DNA from: Spirosoma sp. SC4-14
GTDB lineage: Bacteria; Bacteroidota; Bacteroidia; Cytophagales; Spirosomataceae
Direction of reading: 5' to 3'
NCBI RefSeq assembly: GCF_037201965.1
Contig: NZ_CP147518.1
Coordinates: 2,969,001-3,033,000 of the forward strand
DNA length: 64,000 nucleotides
Below the pieces are notes generated by a model. The model saw only the letters and a program-made list of their open reading frames with translations, did not search any database and was not told the origin of the DNA. The position numbers were made by a program, and so were the translations under genes. This document shows, piece by piece, positions 1-8,677 of the stretch (position 1 is its first letter; every line of letters begins with the position of its first letter).

Positions 1-1
1 T

Positions 2-493
2 TCGTTCCCGCAGGTGGGTGGCCCAACGGCGGCTTCGGGTGGATTTAGCTGGGCGGGCGACAATGGAACCAGCAACGGTAATTTCGTTCCGGGGGTGATG
101 GCTCAGTACGATGCGAGCGGAAACATCACTGGCTATACCGAAAATCTGGGTGGTCCCAACACCGTATTCTTCGGCTACAACGATGGCTATGCATGGTCGT
201 TTAATAAAGCCGCCCTCTTCGACGCATCATTCGTGAAACTCCGCGAAATCTCGCTGTCGTACGATATTCCCCGCTCGTTCCTGAAAGGATTAAAGGTGCA
301 GAACGCATCGGTGGGCGTCTATAGCCGGAACATTATTCTATGGACAGCGGCCAAAATCAATATCGATCCCGAAATGGCCTTCCAGCCAACAACTACCCCT
401 GGCACAACAGGTACGTTTATGCAGGGCGTTGAACGATACAATGTCACACCATGGGTTATTCCAATGGGCTTTAAACTAAACGTGACATTCTAA
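2..493 (+). CDS. SusC/RagA-type TonB-linked outer membrane protein, C-terminal part only
   Basis: This is the last 163 residues of an outer-membrane nutrient porin; the rest lies before the window. The frame is open from base 2. The segment has the aromatic, alternating beta-strand character of the SusC barrel end, including the common SusC phrases SFVKLREISLSYDIP and VYSRNIILWT, and it ends in phenylalanine (NVTF), as expected for insertion by the BAM machinery. A SusD partner starts 23 bases downstream, which supports the assignment. In this family SusC forms the TonB-dependent channel and SusD its lid. The substrate cannot be read from this fragment; the downstream genes hint at nucleosides. 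Confidence 0.93.
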   Translation, partial: SFPQVGGPTAASGGFSWAGDNGTSNGNFVPGVMAQYDASGNITGYTENLGGPNTVFFGYNDGYAWSFNKAALFDASFVKLREISLSYDIPRSFLKGLKVQNASVGVYSRNIILWTAAKINIDPEMAFQPTTTPGTTGTFMQGVERYNVTPWVIPMGFKLNVTF

Positions 494-516
494 AAACCTT
501 TAAAGGATAACGAATC

Positions 517-2211
517 ATGAAAACCAGGATTGGTAAATACACAGCCTCCTTTATGCTGTTATTGACTCTGTTCTTTTCCTCCTGTAAGGATATAACGGAG
601 TTAAATGTCAACTCTAACGGGGTTGTACCACAAAACGTTAACCCCGACCTTATTTTGCCAACGGTGCTTACCGAAGCGGCTAAATCCTATCTGAACCTCG
701 GGTTTGGCGATGTTTCGGGGATTGTGCAACACACGCAGGGCGATGCGTTTAACTCGGGTCGTGATTATTATGACTGGGGGCAGAGTAATTCGTGGACCTC
801 GTCGGGTTCATCATCGGGTGATTTCTACGGGATTCAACGCAACAACAAACTGCTCTACGACCGGTCGGTGGCGCTTGGGTATGAATTTCACCAGGCGATT
901 TCGTTGATTATGAAGTCGATGATTTTTGGCCTGGTTGCCGATTTATGGGGCGATGCTCCTTATACCTGGGCAAACCGGGGCGAAGAAGGAACAGTAGCAG
1001 CCATTTCGCCAGCCTACGATAGTCAGGAAAGTATCTATACGGCTATTATGGCTGATCTGGAAACGGCAAACACGTTGTTGTCGAAAAATAAAAATTCGCT
1101 GGAAACGGTGTCCAGCACTGTTGATGTGTATTATGGTGGCGATCCGGCCAAATGGCGCAAATTTGCCAACACGCTGCTGCTGCGCTATTACATGCGGCTA
1201 TCGTCGAAAAAGCCTGATGTGGCCAAAGCCGGTATCGAAAAAATTGTAAGCAACCCCGATACCTATCCGCTGATTACGGATCAGGCCGATGATGCTACGA
1301 TGAGCTATCCGGGCGTAACGTCGGGTGTCGATGACTGGCCAACCAATACTTATTTCGATGCGAGTGGTCAGAACTACCGTCGGGTAAAACCCTGTCAGAC
1401 GCTGGTAGGGGCATTGCAAAGCCTGAACGACCCCCGGCTGGCAGTATGGGCCAAGAAAGTAGAGATCCCAATTGTGATTGACCCAACCTTGCCGCCAACC
1501 ACCGATCAGGTCGTTAACGGGGTTCGGTATTTTGGGACAGCCGCACCGGCTCTGCTGCAAACGCAGCAAATTGCGCCGGTCAATACCAACCCGAATTACG
1601 TAGGACTTCCGGCGGGTATTCAGTCGCCATCGACCTATAATGCCAACCCTATTGTGGGGCAGGCATCCTATAACCCGCACGTGTCGTATCTGAACGAGAT
1701 GTATATGCAGCCTTCTACCAGTAAAGCGCCGTTGCTGAAAGCGCGGCTGGCATCGGCGGCCGAAGTTAATTTTATTCTGGCCGAAGCGGCACTGAAAGGC
1801 TGGGCGGCTGGCGATGCCAAAACCAATTATTATGCAGGCATTAAAGCATCACTTACAACCTGGGGTGTAAGCAGTCAGTACGATACCTACATTGCAAATA
1901 AAGGAGTTGTGTTCGATGGAACCGTTAAGCAGGTGATCACTCAAAAATGGATTGCTGGCTGGACTGCCGCCACCGAAGCCTGGTTCGATTGGCGTCGGAC
2001 GGGTTTCCCCGAATTAAAAGCGGGTCCCTATGCCAAACGGTCGGTGTTGCCGGTGCGGTTCTATTATTCCATTGAAGAGCAGCGGTATAATACCGATAAC
2101 GCCAATAAGGCAATTGCCAACCTGGTTATATCGCAGTATTCGCAGTCTGATGATAAAAATAGTGCCTGGTCGAAAATGTGGTTGCTTGATGGAACAAGTA
2201 CTCCGTGGTAG
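517..2211 (+). CDS. SusD/RagB-like nutrient-binding lipoprotein (SusD-like_2 type)
   Basis: This is a 564-residue surface lipoprotein that pairs with the SusC porin just upstream. The N-terminus is a lipoprotein signal ending in the lipobox FFSSC, so Cys23 is the probable lipidated residue. The opening motif ELNVNSNGVVPQNVNPDLIL is typical of the SusD-like_2 branch, and the body is rich in alpha-helix and aromatic residues as in TPR-fold SusD proteins. An AAGGATAA stretch precedes the ATG. It is probably co-transcribed with susC and ends before a hairpin at 2266-2308. Downstream purine permease-like and nucleoside hydrolase genes suggest a nucleoside or nucleotide ligand, but that is inferred from position only. 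Confidence 0.93.
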   Translation: MKTRIGKYTASFMLLLTLFFSSCKDITELNVNSNGVVPQNVNPDLILPTVLTEAAKSYLNLGFGDVSGIVQHTQGDAFNSGRDYYDWGQSNSWTSSGSSSGDFYGIQRNNKLLYDRSVALGYEFHQAISLIMKSMIFGLVADLWGDAPYTWANRGEEGTVAAISPAYDSQESIYTAIMADLETANTLLSKNKNSLETVSSTVDVYYGGDPAKWRKFANTLLLRYYMRLSSKKPDVAKAGIEKIVSNPDTYPLITDQADDATMSYPGVTSGVDDWPTNTYFDASGQNYRRVKPCQTLVGALQSLNDPRLAVWAKKVEIPIVIDPTLPPTTDQVVNGVRYFGTAAPALLQTQQIAPVNTNPNYVGLPAGIQSPSTYNANPIVGQASYNPHVSYLNEMYMQPSTSKAPLLKARLASAAEVNFILAEAALKGWAAGDAKTNYYAGIKASLTTWGVSSQYDTYIANKGVVFDGTVKQVITQKWIAGWTAATEAWFDWRRTGFPELKAGPYAKRSVLPVRFYYSIEEQRYNTDNANKAIANLVISQYSQSDDKNSAWSKMWLLDGTSTPW

Positions 2212-2265
2212 TATCTGAAGAAGTGCTGAGAAGCTAGACAAAACCACTGTATAGACGTACTGAGG

Positions 2266-2308
2266 TCGGGTCGTTTGGGCTGGTGAACAACCAGTTCGAA
2301 CGACCCGA
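2266..2308 (+). terminator. Hairpin after susD, probable terminator
   Basis: A 10-bp outer stem (TCGGGTCGTT at 2266-2275 with AACGACCCGA at 2299-2308) encloses a second 5-bp stem (CTGGT with ACCAG). It lies 55 bases after the susD stop codon. There is no long T-run, so termination is inferred from position and stem strength. Confidence 0.55.
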
Positions 2309-2374
2309 TTTGCATTAATCTGTCAATTAGTCATTTGTAGCGTTTTCTTCTAAAACCGTAAGAATACGTTTGAC

Positions 2375-2460
2375 TAAAATTAGAACACGGATGACACCGA
2401 TTGAACGGATTTTCACAGATAAAAAAACTATAATCGGTGTTCTCCAACTTTTTATAAAAA
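2375..2460. repeat. Probable dispersed intergenic repeat
   Basis: The segment starting near 2380 reads GAACACGGATGACACCGATT followed by a related GAACGGATTTTCACAGAT and then AATCGGTGTTC. I recognise this word family from intergenic regions of many Bacteroidota genomes. It forms an imperfect inverted repeat, with GAACAC-type ends. Copy number cannot be checked from one window. The remainder of the 2309-2597 gap holds nothing I can assign. Confidence 0.35.
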
Positions 2461-2597
2461 GCTGTGTAGTTATTTGTTATTGGTCATTTGACCAAAAGCA
2501 GGTTTTCGAATGACTAATGACCAATTGCCGATCTGTGCGTATCTTCCGGGCGCTTTATGGGTAGCTGTAGCGCCTGATATGCATTAATTTCCTCATT

Positions 2598-3662
2598 ATG
2601 AATCGATTTTTACAGTGTCTGTTCTTGCTGGTGAGCATTCATGGCTATAGCCAGCGTGTACCTGCTTCGCCTATTCCTGTTCGGGTTGTTGTCGTAACCA
2701 TGTTTGAAATTGGCAACGACACAGGCGACCGACCCGGTGAATTTCAGTACTGGGTCGAACGGCTCCCACTGACGCAAATAATTTCGTTTCCGCAGGGATA
2801 CCGGAATCTTCGCTATAACCCCGAAAAGCAGATACTGGGAATTTGTACCGGCATGGGAACCGCCCGGTCGGCCGCTTCGATTATGGCCCTGGGGATGGAC
2901 CCTCGTTTTGACCTGTCTCATGCCTACTGGCTCGTGGCGGGTATTGCCGGTATCGATCCGCAGGATGGCAGTGCAGGGTCGGCGGCCTGGGCCGAATGGC
3001 TGGTCGATGGGGATCTGGCGCACGAAATCGATCCGCGCGAAATGCCGAAAGACTGGTCGACGGGCTATCTGCCACTGCGTCGGGCAAAACCTTATGAGCA
3101 ACCTGTTCAGGACAATGACTTTACGGTGGCTATGCACCTGAACCCCGATCTTGTAAACTGGGCATATCGCTTAACCAAAGATCAGAAACTGGCCGATTCC
3201 GATATGCTTCAGAAGATGCGTTCGGCCTATCGGGATTATCCTGAAGCACAAAAACCGCCCCGGGTGATGATGGGCGATCACATTGCCGCCATGACCTTCT
3301 GGCACGGTAAATACCTGAACGACTGGGCAAACGACTGGGTTAGCTACTGGACGCAGGGCAAGGGCAACTTTGTGACATCGGCTATGGAAGACACCGGAAC
3401 GGGGCAGTCGCTGCAATGGCTTGCCAATGCGAAAAAGGTTGATTTTAATCGATACATGGTGCTGCGTACGGCCAGTAACTATACCATGCAACCGTCTGGT
3501 CTGACAGCCGCGGAGAATCTGACAAATGGCGGCAAAGAAGTGGGTGAGCGCTATACCGCCTATATCCCGGCGCTCGAAGCGGCCTATAGTGTAGGAAATG
3601 TAGTCGTTGAAAAACTGATTTCGAACTGGGCGCTTTACAAAAACACCATTCCCGGAAAATAG
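2598..3662 (+). CDS. Purine nucleoside permease (NUP family)-like exported protein
   Basis: This 354-residue protein starts with a signal peptide of about 18 residues (hydrophobic FLQCLFLLVSIHGYS). The mature part matches the NUP family (PF06516): it opens with a VRVVVVTMFEIGNDTGDRPG segment, continues with GICTGMGTARSAASIMALG, and has the AGIAGIDP and VDGDLAHEIDPREMP blocks. The family is named after a Candida nucleoside permease but looks like a nucleoside phosphorylase fold, so transport versus catalysis is unsettled. It lies between susCD and a nucleoside hydrolase, consistent with periplasmic handling of nucleosides. The 65-base gap to the next gene suggests one transcription unit. Confidence 0.85.
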   Translation: MNRFLQCLFLLVSIHGYSQRVPASPIPVRVVVVTMFEIGNDTGDRPGEFQYWVERLPLTQIISFPQGYRNLRYNPEKQILGICTGMGTARSAASIMALGMDPRFDLSHAYWLVAGIAGIDPQDGSAGSAAWAEWLVDGDLAHEIDPREMPKDWSTGYLPLRRAKPYEQPVQDNDFTVAMHLNPDLVNWAYRLTKDQKLADSDMLQKMRSAYRDYPEAQKPPRVMMGDHIAAMTFWHGKYLNDWANDWVSYWTQGKGNFVTSAMEDTGTGQSLQWLANAKKVDFNRYMVLRTASNYTMQPSGLTAAENLTNGGKEVGERYTAYIPALEAAYSVGNVVVEKLISNWALYKNTIPGK

Positions 3663-3727
3663 AAGTCTACTCAAACAAGGTTCCAACGGTAAACCGTAAA
3701 TCGAATACCGTACACCAAACATTGCGT

Positions 3728-4657
3728 ATGCCTAAACAGATTTTGATGGATCATGACGGAGCAATAGACGATTTATTGTCGCAGTTGCTCGTTCTGACAA
3801 TGTCCGATGCCGAATTGATTGGGGTTACCGTAACGCCTGCCGACTGCTATATCGAACCTGCCCTCGAATCGGCCTATAAGCTATTGCAATTGATGGGTAA
3901 CGAGTCTGTTCCTTTGGGACGGGGCGATTATTATGGCATCAATGCATTCCCGAGCGAGTGGCGTGCCCGACCCGAAATTATCAATGCGCTGCCAATGCTC
4001 ATCAACCTGCCGAAATCACCTGATCCGTATGGGTATCTATCGGCCCCCGACCTGATTATCGACCGGCTGTCGTCGGCACCGGGCAAGGTGACGGTGCTGA
4101 TGACGGGACCATGTTCCAATCTGGTGCTGGCCATGGAAAAAGCACCGGAACTGACAGCGAAAATCGAAGAGGTTGTCTGGATGGCGGGCGCGTTTCGGGT
4201 GAGTGGTAATGTGCAGACGTTTCAGCACGATGGCAGCGCCGAATGGAATGTGTTCTGGGACCCGATCAGTTCGCAAAAGCTGATGGAATATGAACTACCA
4301 CTGACACTTATTCCGCTGGATGTGACAAACCATGTACCTGTTACGAAACCGTTTCTGTCGGCGCTGGCGTCGCAGATCGACTACCCCTTGTCGAACCTGA
4401 CGGGGCAGTTCTGGGCGTTAACCCTCGATACGATACCGGGCTATTATTACACCTATTTCATGTGGGACATTCTGGCCACAAGTTATTTGGCTATTCCTGA
4501 TCAGTTCAAAACCGAGATGGTAAAAGCACGCGTGAGCACGCGCCCGCCCAATGCCGGGCAAACCTATCTGGACGATACGGGCTATACACTGAAAATGGCT
4601 ACTGATGTGAACGTTGCGGTTTTTTACGACTATATCCTGACGCAGTTCAGGCAGTAG
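3728..4657 (+). CDS. Nucleoside hydrolase (inosine-uridine preferring family)
   Basis: This 309-residue protein should hydrolyse the N-glycosidic bond of ribonucleosides to give base and ribose. The N-terminal calcium-binding signature is MDHDGAIDD, with Asp8, Asp10, Asp14 and Asp15 equivalent to the DTDxGxDD motif. The conserved TGPCSNLVLAME and WMAGAFRVSGN blocks follow, and the C-terminal VNVAVFYDYIL matches the family end. An upstream in-frame TTG at 3722 is possible, but the ATG at 3728 places the metal motif at the usual distance. No signal peptide is seen, so it is probably cytoplasmic. It closes the susCD-NUP gene group and is followed by a hairpin at 4712-4740. Confidence 0.9.
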   Translation: MPKQILMDHDGAIDDLLSQLLVLTMSDAELIGVTVTPADCYIEPALESAYKLLQLMGNESVPLGRGDYYGINAFPSEWRARPEIINALPMLINLPKSPDPYGYLSAPDLIIDRLSSAPGKVTVLMTGPCSNLVLAMEKAPELTAKIEEVVWMAGAFRVSGNVQTFQHDGSAEWNVFWDPISSQKLMEYELPLTLIPLDVTNHVPVTKPFLSALASQIDYPLSNLTGQFWALTLDTIPGYYYTYFMWDILATSYLAIPDQFKTEMVKARVSTRPPNAGQTYLDDTGYTLKMATDVNVAVFYDYILTQFRQ

Positions 4658-4711
4658 AGCGTTTAGTTTGCTCTCAGATCTGTAAAAGGTCATTTTACAA
4701 TTCAAATTAAG

Positions 4712-4740
4712 CCCACGCTACAATCGCGGACGAGCGTGGG
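4712..4740 (+). terminator. Hairpin after nucleoside hydrolase
   Basis: CCCACGCT at 4712-4719 pairs with AGCGTGGG at 4733-4740 around a 13-base loop, 54 bases after the stop codon. It probably ends the nucleoside locus. The rest of the 4658-4976 gap is the leader of the next gene and shows no other feature. Confidence 0.55.
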
Positions 4741-4976
4741 TGATTATGGAGCGTATTCAAAGGTCTATCCTGAAATAGTATAATTCGGTTATGATAGCTT
4801 AGTGCTGTTTGATTCGTCCGGCTAAAGCCTGCGTTTGTCAGGCTTTTCGTGGCACTCGTCGCTTTTTATTTTCTATCCCCACATCCAGGTGGCAACTTTG
4901 TTTCATCAAATCGCTGACAGACAAAGGAAAAGGCGATTTAAAAGGAATCAAACAAACAACTAATACAAATCAAGCC

Positions 4977-5339
4977 ATGAAAAAAGTACTTTTTTTGATG
5001 CTGGGTCTGGTAGCCGGAACCGCTTCGTTTGCAACCTCTACTCCTGAGAAAAATACAGTTTCTCAAAACCGTGTGGTTATGACAGCCGATCATAAAATCA
5101 AGCTATTTGTTCAGCCGACACAGTCGAAAGGCGAACTGGCCATTGTGGATACGAAAGGACAAAAACTGTTCAACGAAACAGTTGCTCTACAGAAAGGGTT
5201 ACATCAACAGTTTGATTTTTCGGGCTTAAGCACCGGTACTTACCAACTGAAATTGACCACCGGCAATCAGACAATCACCAAGACGTTTGTGGTCCAGGCT
5301 GACCCAAACGCGAGTTTTATCATGCAGGAAGCCGAATAA
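4977..5339 (+). CDS. Small exported protein resembling a lone T9SS-type sorting or DUF3244-like domain
   Basis: The 120-residue product has a clear signal peptide (MKKVLFLMLGLVAGTASFA) and a mature part of about 100 residues. The pattern IVDTKGQKLF, then FDFSGLSTGTYQLKL, then TKTFVVQ is that of the Ig-like C-terminal sorting domain of type IX secretion cargo, or of the related DUF3244 fold. Here it is the whole protein, with no cargo in front, and 14 extra residues follow the usual end. The start at 4977 is chosen because it begins the signal peptide; an open frame extends further upstream. The function is unknown. It may be a small periplasmic or surface protein rather than a secretion tag. 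Confidence 0.75.
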   Translation: MKKVLFLMLGLVAGTASFATSTPEKNTVSQNRVVMTADHKIKLFVQPTQSKGELAIVDTKGQKLFNETVALQKGLHQQFDFSGLSTGTYQLKLTTGNQTITKTFVVQADPNASFIMQEAE

Positions 5340-5391
5340 AGGGGGCAGAGAAACAGCCAGGACTGTTTCAGACAAATACCGATGAGCCATT

Positions 5392-5442
5392 CACAAAATA
5401 AACGGGCGCTGTTTTTAGGAAACAGCGCCCGTTTATTTTGTG
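5392..5442. terminator. Perfect 23-bp hairpin
   Basis: Arms 5392-5414 and 5420-5442 are perfectly complementary over 23 bp, with a 5-base loop TTAGG. The stem is GC-rich at its core (GGGCGCTG) with AT-rich feet (CACAAAATAAA). It lies downstream of the small exported protein on the plus strand and beyond the peptidase end on the minus strand, so it can serve both. Confidence 0.75.
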
Positions 5443-5500
5443 AGTGCCGCAGGTCCCTAAGCTCGTTCGCGATTGTAGCGCGGATGCATGAGAGGCTAAC

Positions 5501-5533
5501 AGACCTAAAAGGTTTTCAAAACCTTTTAGGTCT
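5501..5533. terminator. Perfect 16-bp hairpin at the end of the M14 peptidase gene
   Basis: AGACCTAAAAGGTTTT at 5501-5516 is the reverse complement of 5518-5533 with a single C between, so a real loop would open the last pairs. It sits 19 bases after the stop codon of the minus-strand peptidase gene. Read on that strand it has short T-runs, which fits an intrinsic terminator. Confidence 0.65.
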
Positions 5534-5552
5534 AATGCGACAACCAAAAAAC

Positions 5553-8441
5553 TCAATTCGCACCACTTGCTTTCGCGCCCTGCGTTGCTTTCGCTTCGGC
5601 AGTTGCGGCAACGGAGGCTGGCGTGTCGAGGTGGTTCCAGTTGATGAGTACGTTCCAGAGCAGGGGCGCGTCATGGTGGTTCAGATAGCGGTGTAGTGGA
5701 TCGAAGGTAAACGCAACGACCCGCCCCGAACCAACCGGAACATTGAAAACGGCTCCGTGTCCAATGATCGTTTGCTCATTACGAACCATCCCCGATAACA
5801 CATAAGGGTCTTCTTTTTTGGGAGAGGCTGCCTTGGGAGCTTCCTTCACTGGTTTTTTTTCGGGCATTCCCATGATGGCTCCCTTATATTCCTCTTCATC
5901 TTTGAGCGGTTTGGTTCCATACTGCATCACCATCATATCGCGGTTGGCTTTTTTGGTTTGCAGTAGTGGGGCAATGCCTCGGAAAATGGGGAAGGTTTCT
6001 GGAAAACCGTACATGATGGGGCTATTAGAATTACGATTTTTCGCCGTCACAATAGAACCCGGATGGAAAAGGGTAGGCGCATTGGCCTGAGCCAGATCGC
6101 GGGTAATGCCGGCTTCGGCTACCATCAGCGATGAGTTGTCGAGTGTAACGAGTACACCACCCGATTCAACAAATTTTTTCAGTTGTTCGATTCCGTCAAA
6201 GCCAGGGCCACCAGTAATGTCGGTTGTCGCATCGGGAAAGCCGTGCGATGGAAATTCCGCCGTTTTGGTATAGGGTAGTGGCCCAAAACGCGAATCGATT
6301 TCGTGGATGAAATTCGTGACATCGCCACGCATACGAGGAATCAGAATCACATCGAATTTTTTTCGTAGCTCACCCGCTTTCAGGTGGTCTTTGTTGATCG
6401 ACGTATAGGGAATGCCGCGCTGCTCGAAGGTGTAGCGTGCCCAGCCTTCGTCCTGCGTGTTATACCAACTGTGGTAGATGGCCACGCGGGGCAGGCTGAT
6501 TTCGTGCTGGCTTGTTGACGTACTGATAGCGTCTTTTGTTCCCTGCAAATCAAGTCCAAATTGTGAGGCCAGTTTCTTCGACTGATCGGCTGTGATTCCT
6601 TTGAAGACAACGGTACCAACTGCCAGTGTGTCTTTAATACCGCTGATGGTCGTTTTGCTATCCAGCACCGCCACCTTCGCCTGCTTATTCTGGCCTTTCA
6701 GCCAGATCATAGCGGGCAATACGTTGGTCTGTGCCTTGTAGTTCAGCACGTAGCTTGTGCCCTCGCCATCGATGGTTCCGGTATAGTTCACATCGTCGCT
6801 GATCAGCTTCAGATCACCCGCAGCATATTTTACGCTGTCTTCCGCTTTTACGTCTACACCGTATAAATAGCCGAGTGTCCAGGCAATGTCGTCGTAGGGC
6901 GGAAATTTGGCTTCTTTCGGATAGTTCTGTTTGGTCAGCAGCGAAACGGCGAGGTTGCGGTATGGCTGATTCAGCAACACCACATAATCGCCCTGATTCT
7001 TACCCGATTCGGCTTTATGAACCTCAATGGCCTGAGCCCGAAGCTGATTGACGAGGTAGGCGGCCATAGCCGGGTCGCGCTGATTTTTCGGGATCACAAA
7101 GGCGCGGGGTGTTTCTTCGGTTCCTTTTCGGATATTGTTCAGCCCTTTCTGATAAAAGTTTTTCAGCAACATCCGGCTGTTGGTAGCACCATACGACAGC
7201 GAGGCCAGCACACCGGCCTGCATATAGTTAATGCCGTTTCGGTACGACCAGTACACTTTTTCTGTAGCCGGATCGGGCCGATACCATTCTTTCGACGTAA
7301 CATCGTCGCCCGCGTATTTCTGGTTCGCCAGGTCGCGCAGGTAAGTGTTGGCGCCCGCATTGCCGAAAGTTTCGTAGAAGCGGCCGGTTGCATTGTGGTT
7401 GTTCGAAATCCAGAGCGCATACCCCGGATACCAGCCATCGTAGAAGGCCCAGGTAAATACACCCGGAATGCCCTGTGCGGCCAGCGACGTAATGTCGTGG
7501 TTGGCCATAATCTGCCATTCGCCAATGGTAATCGGGTCAATGGTTTCGTTGTATGGCCCCGTTCCGGTCGAGATATACAGCAGCGGTACCGATTCATGCA
7601 GATCGAGACTAACCGTAGGGTGCCAGTCGTAGAAGATTTTGTAAAGCGCTTTGGTCAGCGCCTGCGATACCTGCAAGCCATCGCGGTTGTTGTCGTGATA
7701 GGCATATTTGCCCCAGTACGGTGGCGATTTCGGGAAGCCGTCGTCGTATTCTTTCCGGCTTTTGGTATAGCGATTATACCAGTCGACCTGTTTGTCCCAG
7801 CCGTCGGGTTCCGAAACGGGGTTGATCAGTACGATGATATTGTCGCGGATAGTCTTGATTTCGGGCGATTGGCTGGTGACCAGTCGGTAGGCCAGTTCCA
7901 TCAGCATTTCCGGCGATCCCATCTCGGGCGAATGCAGACCCCCGTTGAGGTAATAAACCAGTTTAGTGTCGCCCAGAACTTTTTCCAGCTCCTGATTGGC
8001 CATTTTGCGGGGGTCGGCCAGCAGTGCCAACTGTTTTTTGTAATGGTCGAGCCGTTTCATGGCATCGTCACTGCCAATGGCAACCAGATTGATTGGGCGA
8101 CCTTCTTCGCTGGTACTCACCTGCTGCATGGTGATGTTGGGCGAAGTCTGCGTCAGTTTCTGGTAATAGCCATAAATTTCGGGAGTACGATGAATGATAC
8201 CGGGTGTGCCAATGATCTGGCCAAAATGTTTGAGGGGAGACGGGATTGTTGGATCGTCGGGGAGGTTCAGCACCGAAGCAGGTAGAAACCGTTTGTCGGT
8301 TGTGTATTCTTTAATTTTCTGGTCGTACACTTCCGATGTGGGCGATTGCTGAGCCTGAGCCGAAACACCGATCAGCGTAAGCCCAACCGCAACCAAAGAG
8401 TGTACCTGCCTGACTAACTGGCTTTTGGTAGAGAAGGCCAT
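5553..8441 (-). CDS. Exported M14-family zinc carboxypeptidase, large form
   Basis: This 962-residue protein has a signal peptide ending near AQAQ at residue 31. The M14 catalytic domain follows (about residues 85-420): the zinc ligands are His170 and Glu173 in NGGLHSPEMGSPE and a later His in SLDLHES, with a probable catalytic Glu in FYETFGNAG. A C-terminal region of about 500 residues contains a segment like a class I glutamine amidotransferase or ThuA fold (FDGIEQLKKFVESGGVLVTL). Such large M14 proteins are common in Bacteroidota and are thought to degrade peptides or proteins in the periplasm. It converges on the small exported protein, and two hairpins lie between them. Confidence 0.88.
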   Translation of the reverse strand: MAFSTKSQLVRQVHSLVAVGLTLIGVSAQAQQSPTSEVYDQKIKEYTTDKRFLPASVLNLPDDPTIPSPLKHFGQIIGTPGIIHRTPEIYGYYQKLTQTSPNITMQQVSTSEEGRPINLVAIGSDDAMKRLDHYKKQLALLADPRKMANQELEKVLGDTKLVYYLNGGLHSPEMGSPEMLMELAYRLVTSQSPEIKTIRDNIIVLINPVSEPDGWDKQVDWYNRYTKSRKEYDDGFPKSPPYWGKYAYHDNNRDGLQVSQALTKALYKIFYDWHPTVSLDLHESVPLLYISTGTGPYNETIDPITIGEWQIMANHDITSLAAQGIPGVFTWAFYDGWYPGYALWISNNHNATGRFYETFGNAGANTYLRDLANQKYAGDDVTSKEWYRPDPATEKVYWSYRNGINYMQAGVLASLSYGATNSRMLLKNFYQKGLNNIRKGTEETPRAFVIPKNQRDPAMAAYLVNQLRAQAIEVHKAESGKNQGDYVVLLNQPYRNLAVSLLTKQNYPKEAKFPPYDDIAWTLGYLYGVDVKAEDSVKYAAGDLKLISDDVNYTGTIDGEGTSYVLNYKAQTNVLPAMIWLKGQNKQAKVAVLDSKTTISGIKDTLAVGTVVFKGITADQSKKLASQFGLDLQGTKDAISTSTSQHEISLPRVAIYHSWYNTQDEGWARYTFEQRGIPYTSINKDHLKAGELRKKFDVILIPRMRGDVTNFIHEIDSRFGPLPYTKTAEFPSHGFPDATTDITGGPGFDGIEQLKKFVESGGVLVTLDNSSLMVAEAGITRDLAQANAPTLFHPGSIVTAKNRNSNSPIMYGFPETFPIFRGIAPLLQTKKANRDMMVMQYGTKPLKDEEEYKGAIMGMPEKKPVKEAPKAASPKKEDPYVLSGMVRNEQTIIGHGAVFNVPVGSGRVVAFTFDPLHRYLNHHDAPLLWNVLINWNHLDTPASVAATAEAKATQGAKASGAN

Positions 8442-8647
8442 ACTCGATACAGGTTAAGAATTGATTGATGAAATTTTGTTAAATATAATTACTGTATCGA
8501 CTTCGGACAGAATTTAATTTTAGTATATTTCTTATTTGCCAAATAATAAAAACGAAATAACTGGAAAGTGCTAAATAAGACTGCTTTGTGGTGGTTATGG
8601 TAGTGGGTATCATGAGTAGAATGGTGGTTTTTGGGCAATGGTTTTGG

Positions 8648-8655
8648 TAACTTTG
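8648..8655 (+). promoter_or_regulatory. Candidate -7 element for the FGE-like gene
   Basis: TAACTTTG matches the Bacteroidota -7 consensus TAnnTTTG and lies 22 bases before the ATG at 8678. No TTTG lies at the ideal 19-base spacing; the nearest is 14 bases upstream. It sits in the 236-base divergent region between the M14 peptidase and this gene. Confidence 0.4.
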
Positions 8656-8677
8656 TCATTGCCTGCTTTTTACCTAT

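Noticed and set aside
7017..8285. A 422-codon plus-strand open frame
   Set aside because: It lies entirely opposite the M14 peptidase gene, whose motifs are clear. The antisense product has no recognisable domain and an unusual excess of Arg, His and Val.
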